Assembly: GCA_934725535.1 (NCBI GenBank)
Contig: CAKVBV010000064.1
Span: 1-14,296 of the forward strand
DNA from: an uncultured Bacteroidales bacterium
GTDB taxonomy: Bacteria > Bacteroidota > Bacteroidia > Bacteroidales > Paludibacteraceae
Direction of reading: 5' to 3'
DNA length: 14,296 nucleotides
Numbering within the stretch: position 1 is the first letter of the stretch; the number at the start of each line of letters is the position of its first letter. The notes under the pieces are model-generated. The model was not told the origin of the DNA, made no database searches, and was given only the letters and a program-made list of their open reading frames with translations. Below are positions 6,393 to 12,783 of the stretch, one piece after another. The translations under genes and the position numbers were made by a program.

Positions 6393-7059
6393 AGTTTTCT
6401 TTTTGTTCTGCGGGTGTATTATCTATTTGTTTGCTAATGTGCAGTTCTGCCTGCCTTTGGCAATGAGGGCAGACAGAGACTTCGCCTTCGAGGGTGATAT
6501 ACTGCTTCGGGCGTAACGTGATTTTGCGCCACAAGAGCGTCTCGGAAAGTGCTCCACACGCCATACAAGGCAAATGGTTTGCTTGTGGTTCTATGCTCTC
6601 GCCACATACAGTATCCAAGTAATCGGCGCGGAATGGAAGTTCTGCCATCGGATTATACTCCACACTTACCCCCTCTTGCATCGTACAGGGAAAAATGGCA
6701 ATGTGCGTTATCAAATCGTTCTCCACACGAAAAGCGATATATTGCATCAGTTTGTTTCGCAATTGTACCAAGACCACAGCCATGGCATAAAAGCGACCAA
6801 TATGTATCCAATAGTCGTAATCAAAGAAATTGGTACTTTTTGTTTTAGCCGTTCGCCAAAACTCGCCGAGTACCATATCCGTTGGTCCGCTGTATGTACC
6901 ATTACCATAGTGCACAATGCAGGTATTCGGTGCGCAATACGGCAGCAACCGCCGCCAATCATTCTCTACCGCCGCCTGTACAAACACATAGCACAAGCGT
7001 GTATAGATGTTATCAGGCAGATGTTTATCCATCTCAATCTTATACGTACTTTGTCCCAT
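6373..7059 (-). CDS. NTF2/SnoaL-like protein with C-terminal zinc ribbon
   Basis: A 228-aa protein. Residues about 15-125 fit an NTF2/SnoaL-like cone fold: a helical start (YTRLCYVFVQAAVENDWRRLLPYCAP), then IVHYGNGTYSGPTDM, a WIHIGRFYAMAVVLVQL strand pair and FRVENDLITHIAIFP. The C-terminal part has two CxxC pairs, C165-MA-C168 and C197-PH-C200, spaced like a zinc ribbon. NTF2-like domains can be enzymes, carriers or immunity proteins, and nothing here decides which. It overlaps the downstream 230-aa gene by 20 bp. The organisation would fit a small two-protein complex. Confidence 0.65.
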   Translation of the reverse strand: MGQSTYKIEMDKHLPDNIYTRLCYVFVQAAVENDWRRLLPYCAPNTCIVHYGNGTYSGPTDMVLGEFWRTAKTKSTNFFDYDYWIHIGRFYAMAVVLVQLRNKLMQYIAFRVENDLITHIAIFPCTMQEGVSVEYNPMAELPFRADYLDTVCGESIEPQANHLPCMACGALSETLLWRKITLRPKQYITLEGEVSVCPHCQRQAELHISKQIDNTPAEQKENYADLPF

Positions 7060-7381
7060 AATTTATATATTGTTTTTGTTGGTTACTATTCCGTTTGGTT
7101 ATGTTCACGGTGCAAAATTAGTACTAAGAAATCACATCGCGAAGCATTTTTCTGCCCAATGTATGAAGTTATGTCCCCGCTGTACAAAATGGTATAAGGT
7201 CACGAGTTTGGTACACTATGTGTATTCACGCAAGACATGCTCCATATATATATAATGCAGAAAATGGCAAAAAACTACACTTTACGACAGGAAAAATTGT
7301 ATTTTCTTAGTAACTGTGTGATCGATATGCCATTATGTATTTTGACGCACTTGATTAGAGGCTGTTATTTAGACAACGGAA
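7060..7381. other. Intergenic region with possible -7 box, no gene
   Basis: This 322-bp AT-rich gap separates the NTF2-like gene from the three-gene operon. On the minus strand, TAATTTTG (complement of 7113-7120) fits a TAnnTTTG -7 box 54 bp before the 7059 start, but no -33 TTG is properly spaced, so promoter activity is uncertain. A TATATATATA run lies at about 7246-7255. ORFs on the plus strand here are short and lack support. Confidence 0.4.
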
Positions 7382-7807
7382 CTAACTATACAAAATAGTT
7401 TCTAAACTCGCAGTTATGCATTCTTTTCCTTCAAGTAATTGTTTCTCAATAAAAACAAAACCCAAATTAGAGTCTTCTATAAAGAATCCCTCTCCGTCAG
7501 GGAAGGTCTTATTTGAAACAGCTTGATTTTTCAACATATTGTACAACTCATCCGTAGAGTCGCCCCAAAATGTTTTCTGAACGGTACAACAATCACCGAA
7601 ATCAGAATCAAAGATTACGAAGAAAGCTTGTCGTTCTGAAATATAAAAGGTCACTCCTGTCTGTTCTGCATCAAGTCTCTTCCTCCCCGCGTTATACATA
7701 ACCCAACATGGAGCGAGTTGAGCACAAGCAACAAAATCTTCTTTTTTGCCTAAAAAACCCATAACGAGGTCATTTACAGATATTCTTGGTTCCTTACACA
7801 TAATCAT
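7382..7807 (-). CDS. Hypothetical 141-aa protein, last gene of AT-rich operon
   Basis: A soluble, acidic protein starting MIMCKEPRISVNDLVMGFLG (Met3 is a possible alternative start). It has four cysteines or more (Cys28, Cys34, CC about 73-74), a strand-rich middle (VTFYISERQAFFVIFDSDFGD) and a C-terminal GFFIEDSNLGFVFIEKQLLEG. No family is recognised; the alternating strands and acidic character would fit a small binding or immunity-type protein, which is only a guess. It starts 5 bp after the GNAT-TPR stop codon, so the genes are cotranscribed. Confidence 0.6.
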   Translation of the reverse strand: MIMCKEPRISVNDLVMGFLGKKEDFVACAQLAPCWVMYNAGRKRLDAEQTGVTFYISERQAFFVIFDSDFGDCCTVQKTFWGDSTDELYNMLKNQAVSNKTFPDGEGFFIEDSNLGFVFIEKQLLEGKECITASLETILYS

Positions 7808-7812
7808 TTCTA

Positions 7813-8661
7813 CTATAATTCTGCACTATGATTCAACTCTAACCAATGAAGTTCTTGCATAACAGAAGGATTGGTCACTCCCATCCTTTGCGCCATTTTC
7901 AAATATTGATACGCTTTCTTAAAATCAATGCCTCTACCCGAAGAGTAACATATTCCTATATTAGAATATATCTGACCGGTTGACCATGTGCTACTACAAT
8001 CCTCTGGCAGATTTAATGCTTGTTGATACAAGTTAATGGCTTCACGATATTGTTTATTACGTGCAAGTAGCAATGCTTTCTCGCATATTTTTTCACGCTC
8101 ACTTTCATTGTATATATCCAACACCCAATAATAATGAATACCTATTTCAGGATGATTCATATCAAAATACCCAACCCGTCCCAGTTCTCCTGAATTGGGC
8201 TCATATTTTAAGAAGTTAGCAGACTTTGCTGCCTTTTGCATATAAATATCATCTTCACTAATATCAAGAACAGCATATTGTATAGAGGTGGTTTTTAGTA
8301 GATAACGAAGGTCTTTCAAAACAGCCGTTGCCAAACCTTGGTGCCGGAATAAAGGGTGGATCGTAATTCCAACAGACCAACAATGCCCGAAGCAATCTTT
8401 TTGCGTTTGTTCACAAGTTAATAATCCTACATAGTCATTGGTGTTATTTCTTATTAATGCATCAATACCAATGCCACGAGTGTTAACTAATGCCATACTC
8501 TCAACGAAGGAACGCATATTTAGAGAGTCTTCGCTGGATAGGGCAAAAAAAATTTTTGTGTGTTTGTCTGAAAAGAGTTCTCTTACAAAAGATAAAACTC
8601 TATCCACATCATTCTCATCAAAAATTTCAAGGCTATGGTTGCCAAACTTAATCAATTGCAT
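7813..8661 (-). CDS. GNAT N-acetyltransferase fused to TPR repeats
   Basis: A 282-aa protein. The N-terminal part (about 10-180) is a GNAT acetyltransferase: strand VGITIHP (97-103) followed by the acetyl-CoA loop R106-HQ-G109-L-A111, then YAVLDISEDD and a KSANFLKYE end segment. The C-terminal part (about 186-280) has helical hairpins of TPR or Sel1 type (EKALLLARNKQYREAINLYQ; IGICYSSGRGIDFKKAYQYL). TPRs bind peptides or partner proteins, so they may select the acetylation substrate. It lies 11 bp after the 164-aa gene and 5 bp before the 141-aa gene. The operon is clearly more AT-rich than its neighbours, which suggests acquisition by transfer. The substrate is unknown. Confidence 0.78.
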   Translation of the reverse strand: MQLIKFGNHSLEIFDENDVDRVLSFVRELFSDKHTKIFFALSSEDSLNMRSFVESMALVNTRGIGIDALIRNNTNDYVGLLTCEQTQKDCFGHCWSVGITIHPLFRHQGLATAVLKDLRYLLKTTSIQYAVLDISEDDIYMQKAAKSANFLKYEPNSGELGRVGYFDMNHPEIGIHYYWVLDIYNESEREKICEKALLLARNKQYREAINLYQQALNLPEDCSSTWSTGQIYSNIGICYSSGRGIDFKKAYQYLKMAQRMGVTNPSVMQELHWLELNHSAEL

Positions 8662-8672
8662 AATGTTAAAAA

Positions 8673-9149
8673 TTAAAAACAGAACGGATTAGGATATTTT
8701 AGTTTCTCACCCATTGCACTAACGACATGATCTGCCATATCTTCATAGATTTTGCAGCATTCCGCTTTAGGAAGATTATTTACCACCTGCAAAATAAAAA
8801 TTGCACAATCAACATACATCATTGCATCTGCTATCCAAATACGACCATATTGTTTTACGTGATTATTACATACTCTAAGGAGTGCTTGTTTTATGACTGC
8901 AGTTGTCACTGGCATACCTGTAGCATTCAATGCATCAAGAACGAGTTGAAAATCCTGTTTGAATTCACTCTCTAAGCGTAGTTCTGCGTTTATTGTTGGG
9001 TAAGCGACATATCTCGAATATCGGGGAGAGCGTAAAGCAGAAGATACAATCATTTCACCATTTTGTCCATTCGTAAATGGTACCATTGTTGTCGGCAGGT
9101 TGAGGACATATTCTTGCCCCGTGGACCTCAGTAGAAAATTTATACTCAT
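8673..9149 (-). CDS. Hypothetical protein, first gene of AT-rich operon
   Basis: A 158-aa protein starting MSINFLLRSTGQEYVLNLPT; an in-frame ATG 18 bp upstream (9167) is possible. The N-terminus is strand-like, with TINAELRLESEFKQDFQLVLDALNA leading into helices, and the C-terminal half is helical (AVIKQALLRVCNNHVKQY, DCAIFILQVVNNLPKAECCKIYEDMADHVV). No signal peptide or TM segment, and no family recognised. It is 11 bp upstream of the GNAT-TPR gene and probably its partner in the same transcript. Confidence 0.6.
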   Translation of the reverse strand: MSINFLLRSTGQEYVLNLPTTMVPFTNGQNGEMIVSSALRSPRYSRYVAYPTINAELRLESEFKQDFQLVLDALNATGMPVTTAVIKQALLRVCNNHVKQYGRIWIADAMMYVDCAIFILQVVNNLPKAECCKIYEDMADHVVSAMGEKLKYPNPFCF

Positions 9150-9167
9150 AATTTTTGTTTTGTGCAT

Positions 9168-9595
9168 AGGAATTCCCGACTATGCGATGATAAATAGGTT
9201 TGGATAGATACAAAATAAAAAACGTGGAATTCGACCGTCGCCGTTCCACTCGTAGAGGCTCTCGCATTGCCCATTGTATAAGACCGACAACGAGAAGCCC
9301 ACGCCAATATAAGCAATATACACCCAACTTGCGTCATAACTATGACACATACGCAACAACACGAACTGCGTTGCTTCCTAGTTGGTGGAATACACTTATA
9401 TTCCGAGGACATCTACCGCTGCTACGTCCTGTATACAATTGAAATTTGCGAGATTTCTACGAATCAGAACAGAGCGCCAATAAACGCCTTTTATTATGTA
9501 CATGAAGCCCGACACATTGGTGCTCGGAGGGTTCATTACTTGTCTGTTGCCAGTACAAGCCATAATACCCACCCACTCACCTCTGCGTGGTCTTC
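9168..9595 (-). other. Transcribed gap with possible gene remnants
   Basis: A strong-looking minus-strand promoter at 9602-9632 reads into this ~430-bp stretch, yet no long ORF follows. Two minus-strand fragments look protein-like: a 55-codon ORF starting MACTGNRQVMNPPSTNVSG (about 9394-9561), and in another frame a segment with LLRMCHSYDASWVYIAYIGV (9180-9362). They could be parts of one gene broken by frameshift. Alternatively this is a long leader of the 9149-7382 operon. Neither is established. Confidence 0.25.
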
Positions 9596-9601
9596 ACGCC
9601 A

Positions 9602-9632
9602 CAAAAGTACAATAAATTTTGCAGGTATGCAA
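9602..9632 (-). promoter_or_regulatory. Bacteroidota-type promoter, minus strand
   Basis: On the minus strand: TTG (complement of 9630-9632), exactly 20 bp, then TACTTTTG (complement of 9602-9609). The -33 box overlaps TGCATACCTGCA (complement of 9620-9631), a TGCA-N4-TGCA dyad also present in the divergent promoter at 9770-9800. It may serve the AT-rich operon at 9149-7382 or a decayed gene in between. Confidence 0.65.
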
Positions 9633-9664
9633 AAAGAAATGTGAAAATTGATATTTGTAGGCGG

Positions 9665-9688
9665 CTGGATTCCTTGCTGGATTCCTTG
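9665..9688. repeat. Tandem 12-bp repeat CTGGATTCCTTG x2
   Basis: CTGGATTCCTTG occurs twice head to tail between the two divergent promoters. A related tandem, TATCCCTTGCT x2, is at 10560-10581 after the GNAT gene, so similar CCTTGCT-type repeats flank the plus-strand toxin-like unit. Confidence 0.6.
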
Positions 9689-9769
9689 CAAAATAGTGAT
9701 GGCGTGGCATAGATATTGTAGAAAATAATGTAAGGAAGTGTGATTTTTGCAGAAAGATTATCTTGCATC

Positions 9770-9800
9770 TTGCATATATGCAGGAAATGTAGTACTTTTG
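9770..9800 (+). promoter_or_regulatory. Promoter with operator palindrome for 54-aa/GNAT operon
   Basis: TTG (9770-9772), 20 bp, TACTTTTG (9793-9800). A perfect 12-bp palindrome TGCATATATGCA (9771-9782) begins in the -33 box and runs into the spacer, a position where a bound protein would block RNA polymerase. The start codon of the 54-aa ORF is about 40 bp beyond the expected start site. Confidence 0.7.
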
Positions 9801-9848
9801 CAACAGATTATACAAACAAGGATTGTTTAACCCGTAGAAGATAGCGTT

Positions 9849-10013
9849 ATGATAGGAATGTCACCATCTTGCAAGCCCATTCGTGGTGCTATGGCGAAAG
9901 AGATGCACGAGCACCTCGCAAAAATGTCTGAAGATAGGAAACGGGGAACTATGAAACGTGCTTATTCGCCCCACAAAACATCCATTCGGTTGATAGAAAT
10001 AAAGAATGGGTGA
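9849..10013 (+). CDS. Small basic protein, candidate antitoxin for GNAT
   Basis: A 54-aa ORF starting MIGMSPSCKPIRGAMAKEMH and ending RLIEIKNG. It is rich in Lys, Arg, Met and His, with a helical middle (MAKEMHEHLAKMSEDRKRG). Its stop codon overlaps the GNAT start by 8 bp (ATGGGTGA), a translationally coupled arrangement. It follows a good promoter with an operator-like palindrome. Position and size are those of an antitoxin, but it does not look like the usual ribbon-helix-helix DUF1778 partner of TacT/AtaT toxins. It could instead be a leader peptide; Met4 is an alternative start. Confidence 0.5.
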   Translation: MIGMSPSCKPIRGAMAKEMHEHLAKMSEDRKRGTMKRAYSPHKTSIRLIEIKNG

Positions 10014-10509
10014 TTATACCATACGGTCGGTGGAAATATCGCCTGACCTTTTACCTTTGCTGCGGGAGTTCTCCTGCGGCGTTCCTGAAATGGATGAGAT
10101 TCTCCACTCGCAGGGGTTGTTGGCGGAATTGTATGTTGATGACCCTATGGCGTATTGTGTGTATAACGCGGGGAAAGAGTTGGTTGGATTCTGTATTATT
10201 GGTAAGATAAATCTCCCGTTGGAATATGAGGGACACTGCGAATACCTTGACATGATAGATGTGGCGTGTTTGGCCATTCGTGAGGATTATCGGTACATGG
10301 GAATAGGGACAGCAGTATTGGATTTAGTGTGTGATAAAGCAGAGGTCCTGGTGTCAGGGGTGGAGTACGTGCACGTGGATGCCTTGGACTTGGAGGATGG
10401 TACGTATAGTGCGGTTCCGTTCTATCAGAAATATGGTTTTCGCTATGCCGCTCGGGCGGGAAAAGATGTGGCGCGCATGTTCTATGCACTGCATAAGGTT
10501 CAAGAATAA
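10006..10509 (+). CDS. GNAT acetyltransferase of TacT/AtaT toxin type
   Basis: A 167-aa protein. It has the layout of GNAT toxins: FSCG (22-25) followed by xPEMDEIL, VGFCIIGKI with a following PLEYEG, CLAIREDY then the acetyl-CoA loop R96-YM-G99-I-G101, and FYQKYGF (139-145) holding the usual catalytic Tyr140. TacT/AtaT-type toxins acetylate the amino group of aminoacyl-tRNAs and stop translation. It overlaps the 54-aa ORF by 8 bp and is the only unit on the plus strand in this window. A metabolic GNAT is the alternative, but the CG...(M/L)D and FYxxxGF pattern favours the toxin branch. Confidence 0.72.
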   Translation: MGDYTIRSVEISPDLLPLLREFSCGVPEMDEILHSQGLLAELYVDDPMAYCVYNAGKELVGFCIIGKINLPLEYEGHCEYLDMIDVACLAIREDYRYMGIGTAVLDLVCDKAEVLVSGVEYVHVDALDLEDGTYSAVPFYQKYGFRYAARAGKDVARMFYALHKVQE

Positions 10510-10559
10510 GTATTGAAAGTGAAATAAAAGGGGGGCTTACGGGGTGCACAAGGGTTGCG

Positions 10560-10581
10560 TATCCCTTGCTTATCCCTTGCT
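10560..10581. repeat. Tandem 11-bp repeat TATCCCTTGCT x2
   Basis: Two head-to-tail copies of TATCCCTTGCT lie about 50 bp after the GNAT stop codon, in a G-rich, purine-skewed gap (10510-10723) between the converging GNAT and potA-like genes. The rest of the gap shows no ORF and no potA remnant. Confidence 0.55.
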
Positions 10582-10723
10582 GTTTGGCGTGAGAGTGAAA
10601 GGGGGAAGAAAGGGGCGGGAAACGGGCAGGTTGGTATAGGTAAATAGCAGGGGTATTGGGAGAGGGTTTTTCTTTAGTCTAAAAAGGCAGAGGAAAATAT
10701 AGTAAGGTAGGGGTGTGGGGCGG

Positions 10724-11392
10724 TTAGGCGGCGGGCACCTGCTGTATCTTGCCCTCGCGCATCACCACCACGCGGTCGCTCAGCGTCAGCGCCTCCTCCT
10801 GGTCGTGCGTCACGTAGATAAACGTGATGCCCAACTTGTCGTGCATCTTGCGCAACTCCATCTGCATGTCTTCGCGCATCTTCAGGTCGAGTGCCGCCAA
10901 CGGCTCGTCCAGCAGCACCTCGGGCTCGTTGATGATAGCACGCGCTATCGCCACACGCTGTTGCTGACCGCCGCTCAGGCTGTCCACATCGCGGTACTCA
11001 TAGTCCGTCATGCCGACTGTCTTCAACGCCTGCTTCACTTTCTTCGCGATGACTTTCTTGTCCGTCTTCTTCAACTTCAGACCGAAAGCCACGTTGTCAA
11101 ATACGTTCAAATGGGGAAATAGTGCGTACTTCTGGAACACCGTGTTCACGGGTCGCTGATGCGGGGGCATCTGGGTCACATCCTTGCCGTTGAGCAGGAT
11201 ATCGCCGTCGGTCGCCACCTGAAAGCCCGCTATGCAGCGCAGCAACGTGGTCTTACCGCAGCCCGAAGGCCCCAAGATGGTTACAAACTCGCCTTTCTTT
11301 ACCGAGAGGCTTACATCGTCCAAGGCAAACTTGCCGTCCTCAAACTGTTTCGAGACATGGTTCACCTCAATGATATAATCCGTTTTCTGCAT
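10724..11392 (-). pseudogene. potA: Truncated PotA-type ABC transporter ATPase
   Basis: 222 aa closely matching PotA, the ATPase of the spermidine/putrescine importer. Walker A GPSGCGKT (41-48), Q-loop Q87, signature LSGGQQQ (139-145), D-loop and H196 switch are intact. Two defects are seen. Walker B reads EVLLDEP where the family has VLLLDEP, a one-codon deletion in a CTG run. The protein also stops at GKIQQVPAA, just after the nucleotide-binding domain, without the TOBE regulatory domain (full PotA is 350 aa or more). potB, potC and potD are absent downstream, although the promoter is good. GC is much higher than in neighbours, as in a core gene. I call it a decayed remnant; a functional short ATPase is possible. 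Confidence 0.6.
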
Positions 11393-11455
11393 TTCTTTTT
11401 CTACTATGGTACACTAAATGTCAGACGCATAAATTCCTGTTTTTGAATTTGGCTG

Positions 11456-11486
11456 CAAAAGTACAAAAAACCACACATTTATGCAA
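11456..11486 (-). promoter_or_regulatory. Promoter of the potA-like gene
   Basis: On the minus strand: TTG (complement of 11484-11486), 20 bp, TACTTTTG (complement of 11456-11463), about 60 bp before the ATG at 11392. This is a textbook Bacteroidota promoter, so the truncated gene may still be transcribed. Confidence 0.7.
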
Positions 11487-11575
11487 CACTCCTTCCATTT
11501 TTCCGTAAAACATACAACAATCAACTTCCAAGAATACCTATTCCCGCTCCATTAGCCATTGTATACACCCCATGG

Positions 11576-11636
11576 TTCTCTGTTAATGTCCGTTAATTGA
11601 CCGCTAAAACAGAGAATGACACGTGATTAAACGTGT
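11576..11636. terminator. Inverted repeats at the end of cassette B
   Basis: Two hairpin-forming repeats follow the spanin gene: ACACGT-GATTAA-ACGTGT (11619-11636), which covers the TAA stop, and TTCTCTGTT/AACAGAGAA (11576-11584 with 11608-11616), a 9-bp stem with a 23-nt loop. The latter holds a copy of the TTAACGG motif found in the other cassette spacers. They could end transcription of the cassette, but no U-tract follows, so this is tentative. Confidence 0.35.
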
Positions 11637-12055
11637 AATTTCCCTTGAATTAAGCCATTAATTTTCCAGAGTAGGCACAATAAGAGAAATCCTATAGCAA
11701 TGCCGCCTATCCAAGCGAGACATCGTACCGCCCGAGGGACATACCTTTCGGGTGGTAGGTGTATTATCGTTTCCTTGTCTTGATACACGGTATCATTTCT
11801 TATTACCACTCTTTCACGCCACCTATCGCGCCAGCGGTCGAGATAGACGGTATCGCCGCGGATGTATTCACGGATATAGATGCTATCGCGATGATAGATA
11901 CTATCATGCCGCTGCGTGTTCGTCCGGGTGTGCGAGGTCGTATTCGCGGGCGGTACGCTGTGCCTCGATGTAGTGCATGCGCTGCTCCAAAGGACAAGGC
12001 ACATCATACAGAGGATACGGGTCAAAGTTGATAATCTCAATGTAAACAGGTTCAT
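11627..12055 (-). CDS. Putative unimolecular spanin (lipoprotein with C-terminal TM)
   Basis: A 142-aa protein with an N-terminal lipoprotein signal (hydrophobic ILCMMCLVLWSSAC, lipidated Cys27), a charged periplasmic region with repeated DSIY/DTVY strands (RHDSIYHRDSIYIREY, GDTVYLDRWRDRWRER, NDTVYQD) and a C-terminal TM helix (about 112-131, WIGGIAIGFLLLCLLW). An outer-membrane lipid anchor plus an inner-membrane helix is the u-spanin architecture, which bridges and disrupts the two membranes in the last step of phage lysis. The first 152 bp overlap the DUF5675 gene in another frame, recalling nested Rz/Rz1. DSIY-rich lipoproteins of this kind are common next to lysis genes in Bacteroidales prophages. 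Lytic activity is inferred. Confidence 0.7.
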   Translation of the reverse strand: MNLFTLRLSTLTRILCMMCLVLWSSACTTSRHSVPPANTTSHTRTNTQRHDSIYHRDSIYIREYIRGDTVYLDRWRDRWRERVVIRNDTVYQDKETIIHLPPERYVPRAVRCLAWIGGIAIGFLLLCLLWKINGLIQGKLHV

Positions 12056-12446
12056 AACGTTTGGTTTTGCGGTCGTTGTAATTGGTTAGCAGTATCTCAC
12101 GCAGTTTGTTGAGCGTGCGGCGGGAGGACAGCAGACGCGGCTGCGGGGGGTCGGTTGAGCCCAAAGGCGGATAGAGCAGGTCTGCCACACCGACCAAGAT
12201 ACAACCTGCGGTATCACGAGGATAGTTGCCTGCGTGAATACGAATGCCCGTGCGTCCGACTACGTTGCCGATAAGAGGCAATACCTCGCCGAATCGGGGA
12301 GACATAGTGAGGGTAACAGGATAGAAGCCTGCGGGGATAGCGACGTCGGTGCGCTCTAAGGTGGAGCAGAACCAACGATTGTCAATAAGTAGTTCGCCAC
12401 AGATGGCGTTGCCTTGCGGCTGTTTGCGTATAAGTTTCAAAATCAT
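11904..12446 (-). CDS. DUF5675 family protein, candidate wall-active enzyme
   Basis: A 180-aa protein. Residues 1-95 fit DUF5675: LIRKQPQGNAICGELLIDN, WFCSTLER (25-32), IPAGFYPVTLTMSPRFGEVLP (37-57), then IRIHAGNYPRDTAGCILVG (68-86). The last block, with H71, G73, D78 and G81-C82, resembles the His...GC active-site pattern of L,D-transpeptidase folds, and the family is frequent in phage and prophage lysis regions. The C-terminal ~50 codons overlap the spanin start. There is no signal peptide, so export would need the holin-like protein encoded 146 bp upstream. The enzymatic activity is not established. Confidence 0.75.
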   Translation of the reverse strand: MILKLIRKQPQGNAICGELLIDNRWFCSTLERTDVAIPAGFYPVTLTMSPRFGEVLPLIGNVVGRTGIRIHAGNYPRDTAGCILVGVADLLYPPLGSTDPPQPRLLSSRRTLNKLREILLTNYNDRKTKRYEPVYIEIINFDPYPLYDVPCPLEQRMHYIEAQRTAREYDLAHPDEHAAA

Positions 12447-12592
12447 AGTTTTTCCGTATAAAATTATTTTTTATTCTCCATATAAAGCCCATATAAAGGA
12501 CCATTAAAATTACGGATCTTATTCTCCGTTAATGACCGTTAATTTGTCGTTAATGGCGTTATCGGACACTCCGTCGTTAATAGCCATTCATT
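12447..12592. repeat. Spacer with iterated TTAACG motifs, copy B
   Basis: This 146-bp gap precedes the DUF5675 gene. On the minus strand it has TATTAACGACGG, then CATTAACGACAAATTAACGG and TCATTAACGGAGAA (about 12531-12587), and a direct repeat CTTTATATGG x2 (about 12479-12498). It matches 91-285 of copy A with several indels. Start-proximal location suggests a binding site or a mobile repeat; no ORF is present. Confidence 0.5.
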
Positions 12593-12778
12593 TCAACCTC
12601 GATACTTGTAGCGGTAGTCGATGCCGACGATAGAGCCTGAGAAAGTGAGGATTTCGCCAAAGGCTATGAGAACGGAGGAGTGAATCTCTCCTGCGGGCGG
12701 CAGGGCTATTCCTGCGACCAGCAATGCACACCCGAAGGTGCACATCGCGGTAGCGAGAATAAGTTGCAAATGCGTCAT
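12593..12778 (-). CDS. Small two-TM holin-like membrane protein (cassette copy B)
   Basis: 61 aa, starting MTHLQLILATAMCTFGCALL, with TM segments at about 5-27 and 33-53 and a basic end RYKYRG. It is the counterpart of 286-471 with two substitutions. It starts 5 bp after the 111-aa gene and is followed by DUF5675 and the spanin candidate, giving the holin, wall enzyme, spanin order of a lysis cassette. No holin family is recognised by sequence. Confidence 0.62.
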   Translation of the reverse strand: MTHLQLILATAMCTFGCALLVAGIALPPAGEIHSSVLIAFGEILTFSGSIVGIDYRYKYRG

Positions 12779-12783
12779 AGCCG

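Noticed and set aside
6574..7197. 207-aa ORF on the plus strand
   Set aside because: It covers the NTF2-like gene in antisense and has no domain, low-quality composition and no promoter, whereas the minus-strand frame has clear motifs and gene overlap.
10715..11122. 135-aa His/Leu/Gln-rich ORF on the plus strand
   Set aside because: Antisense shadow of the GC-rich potA-like gene, whose motifs are unmistakable.
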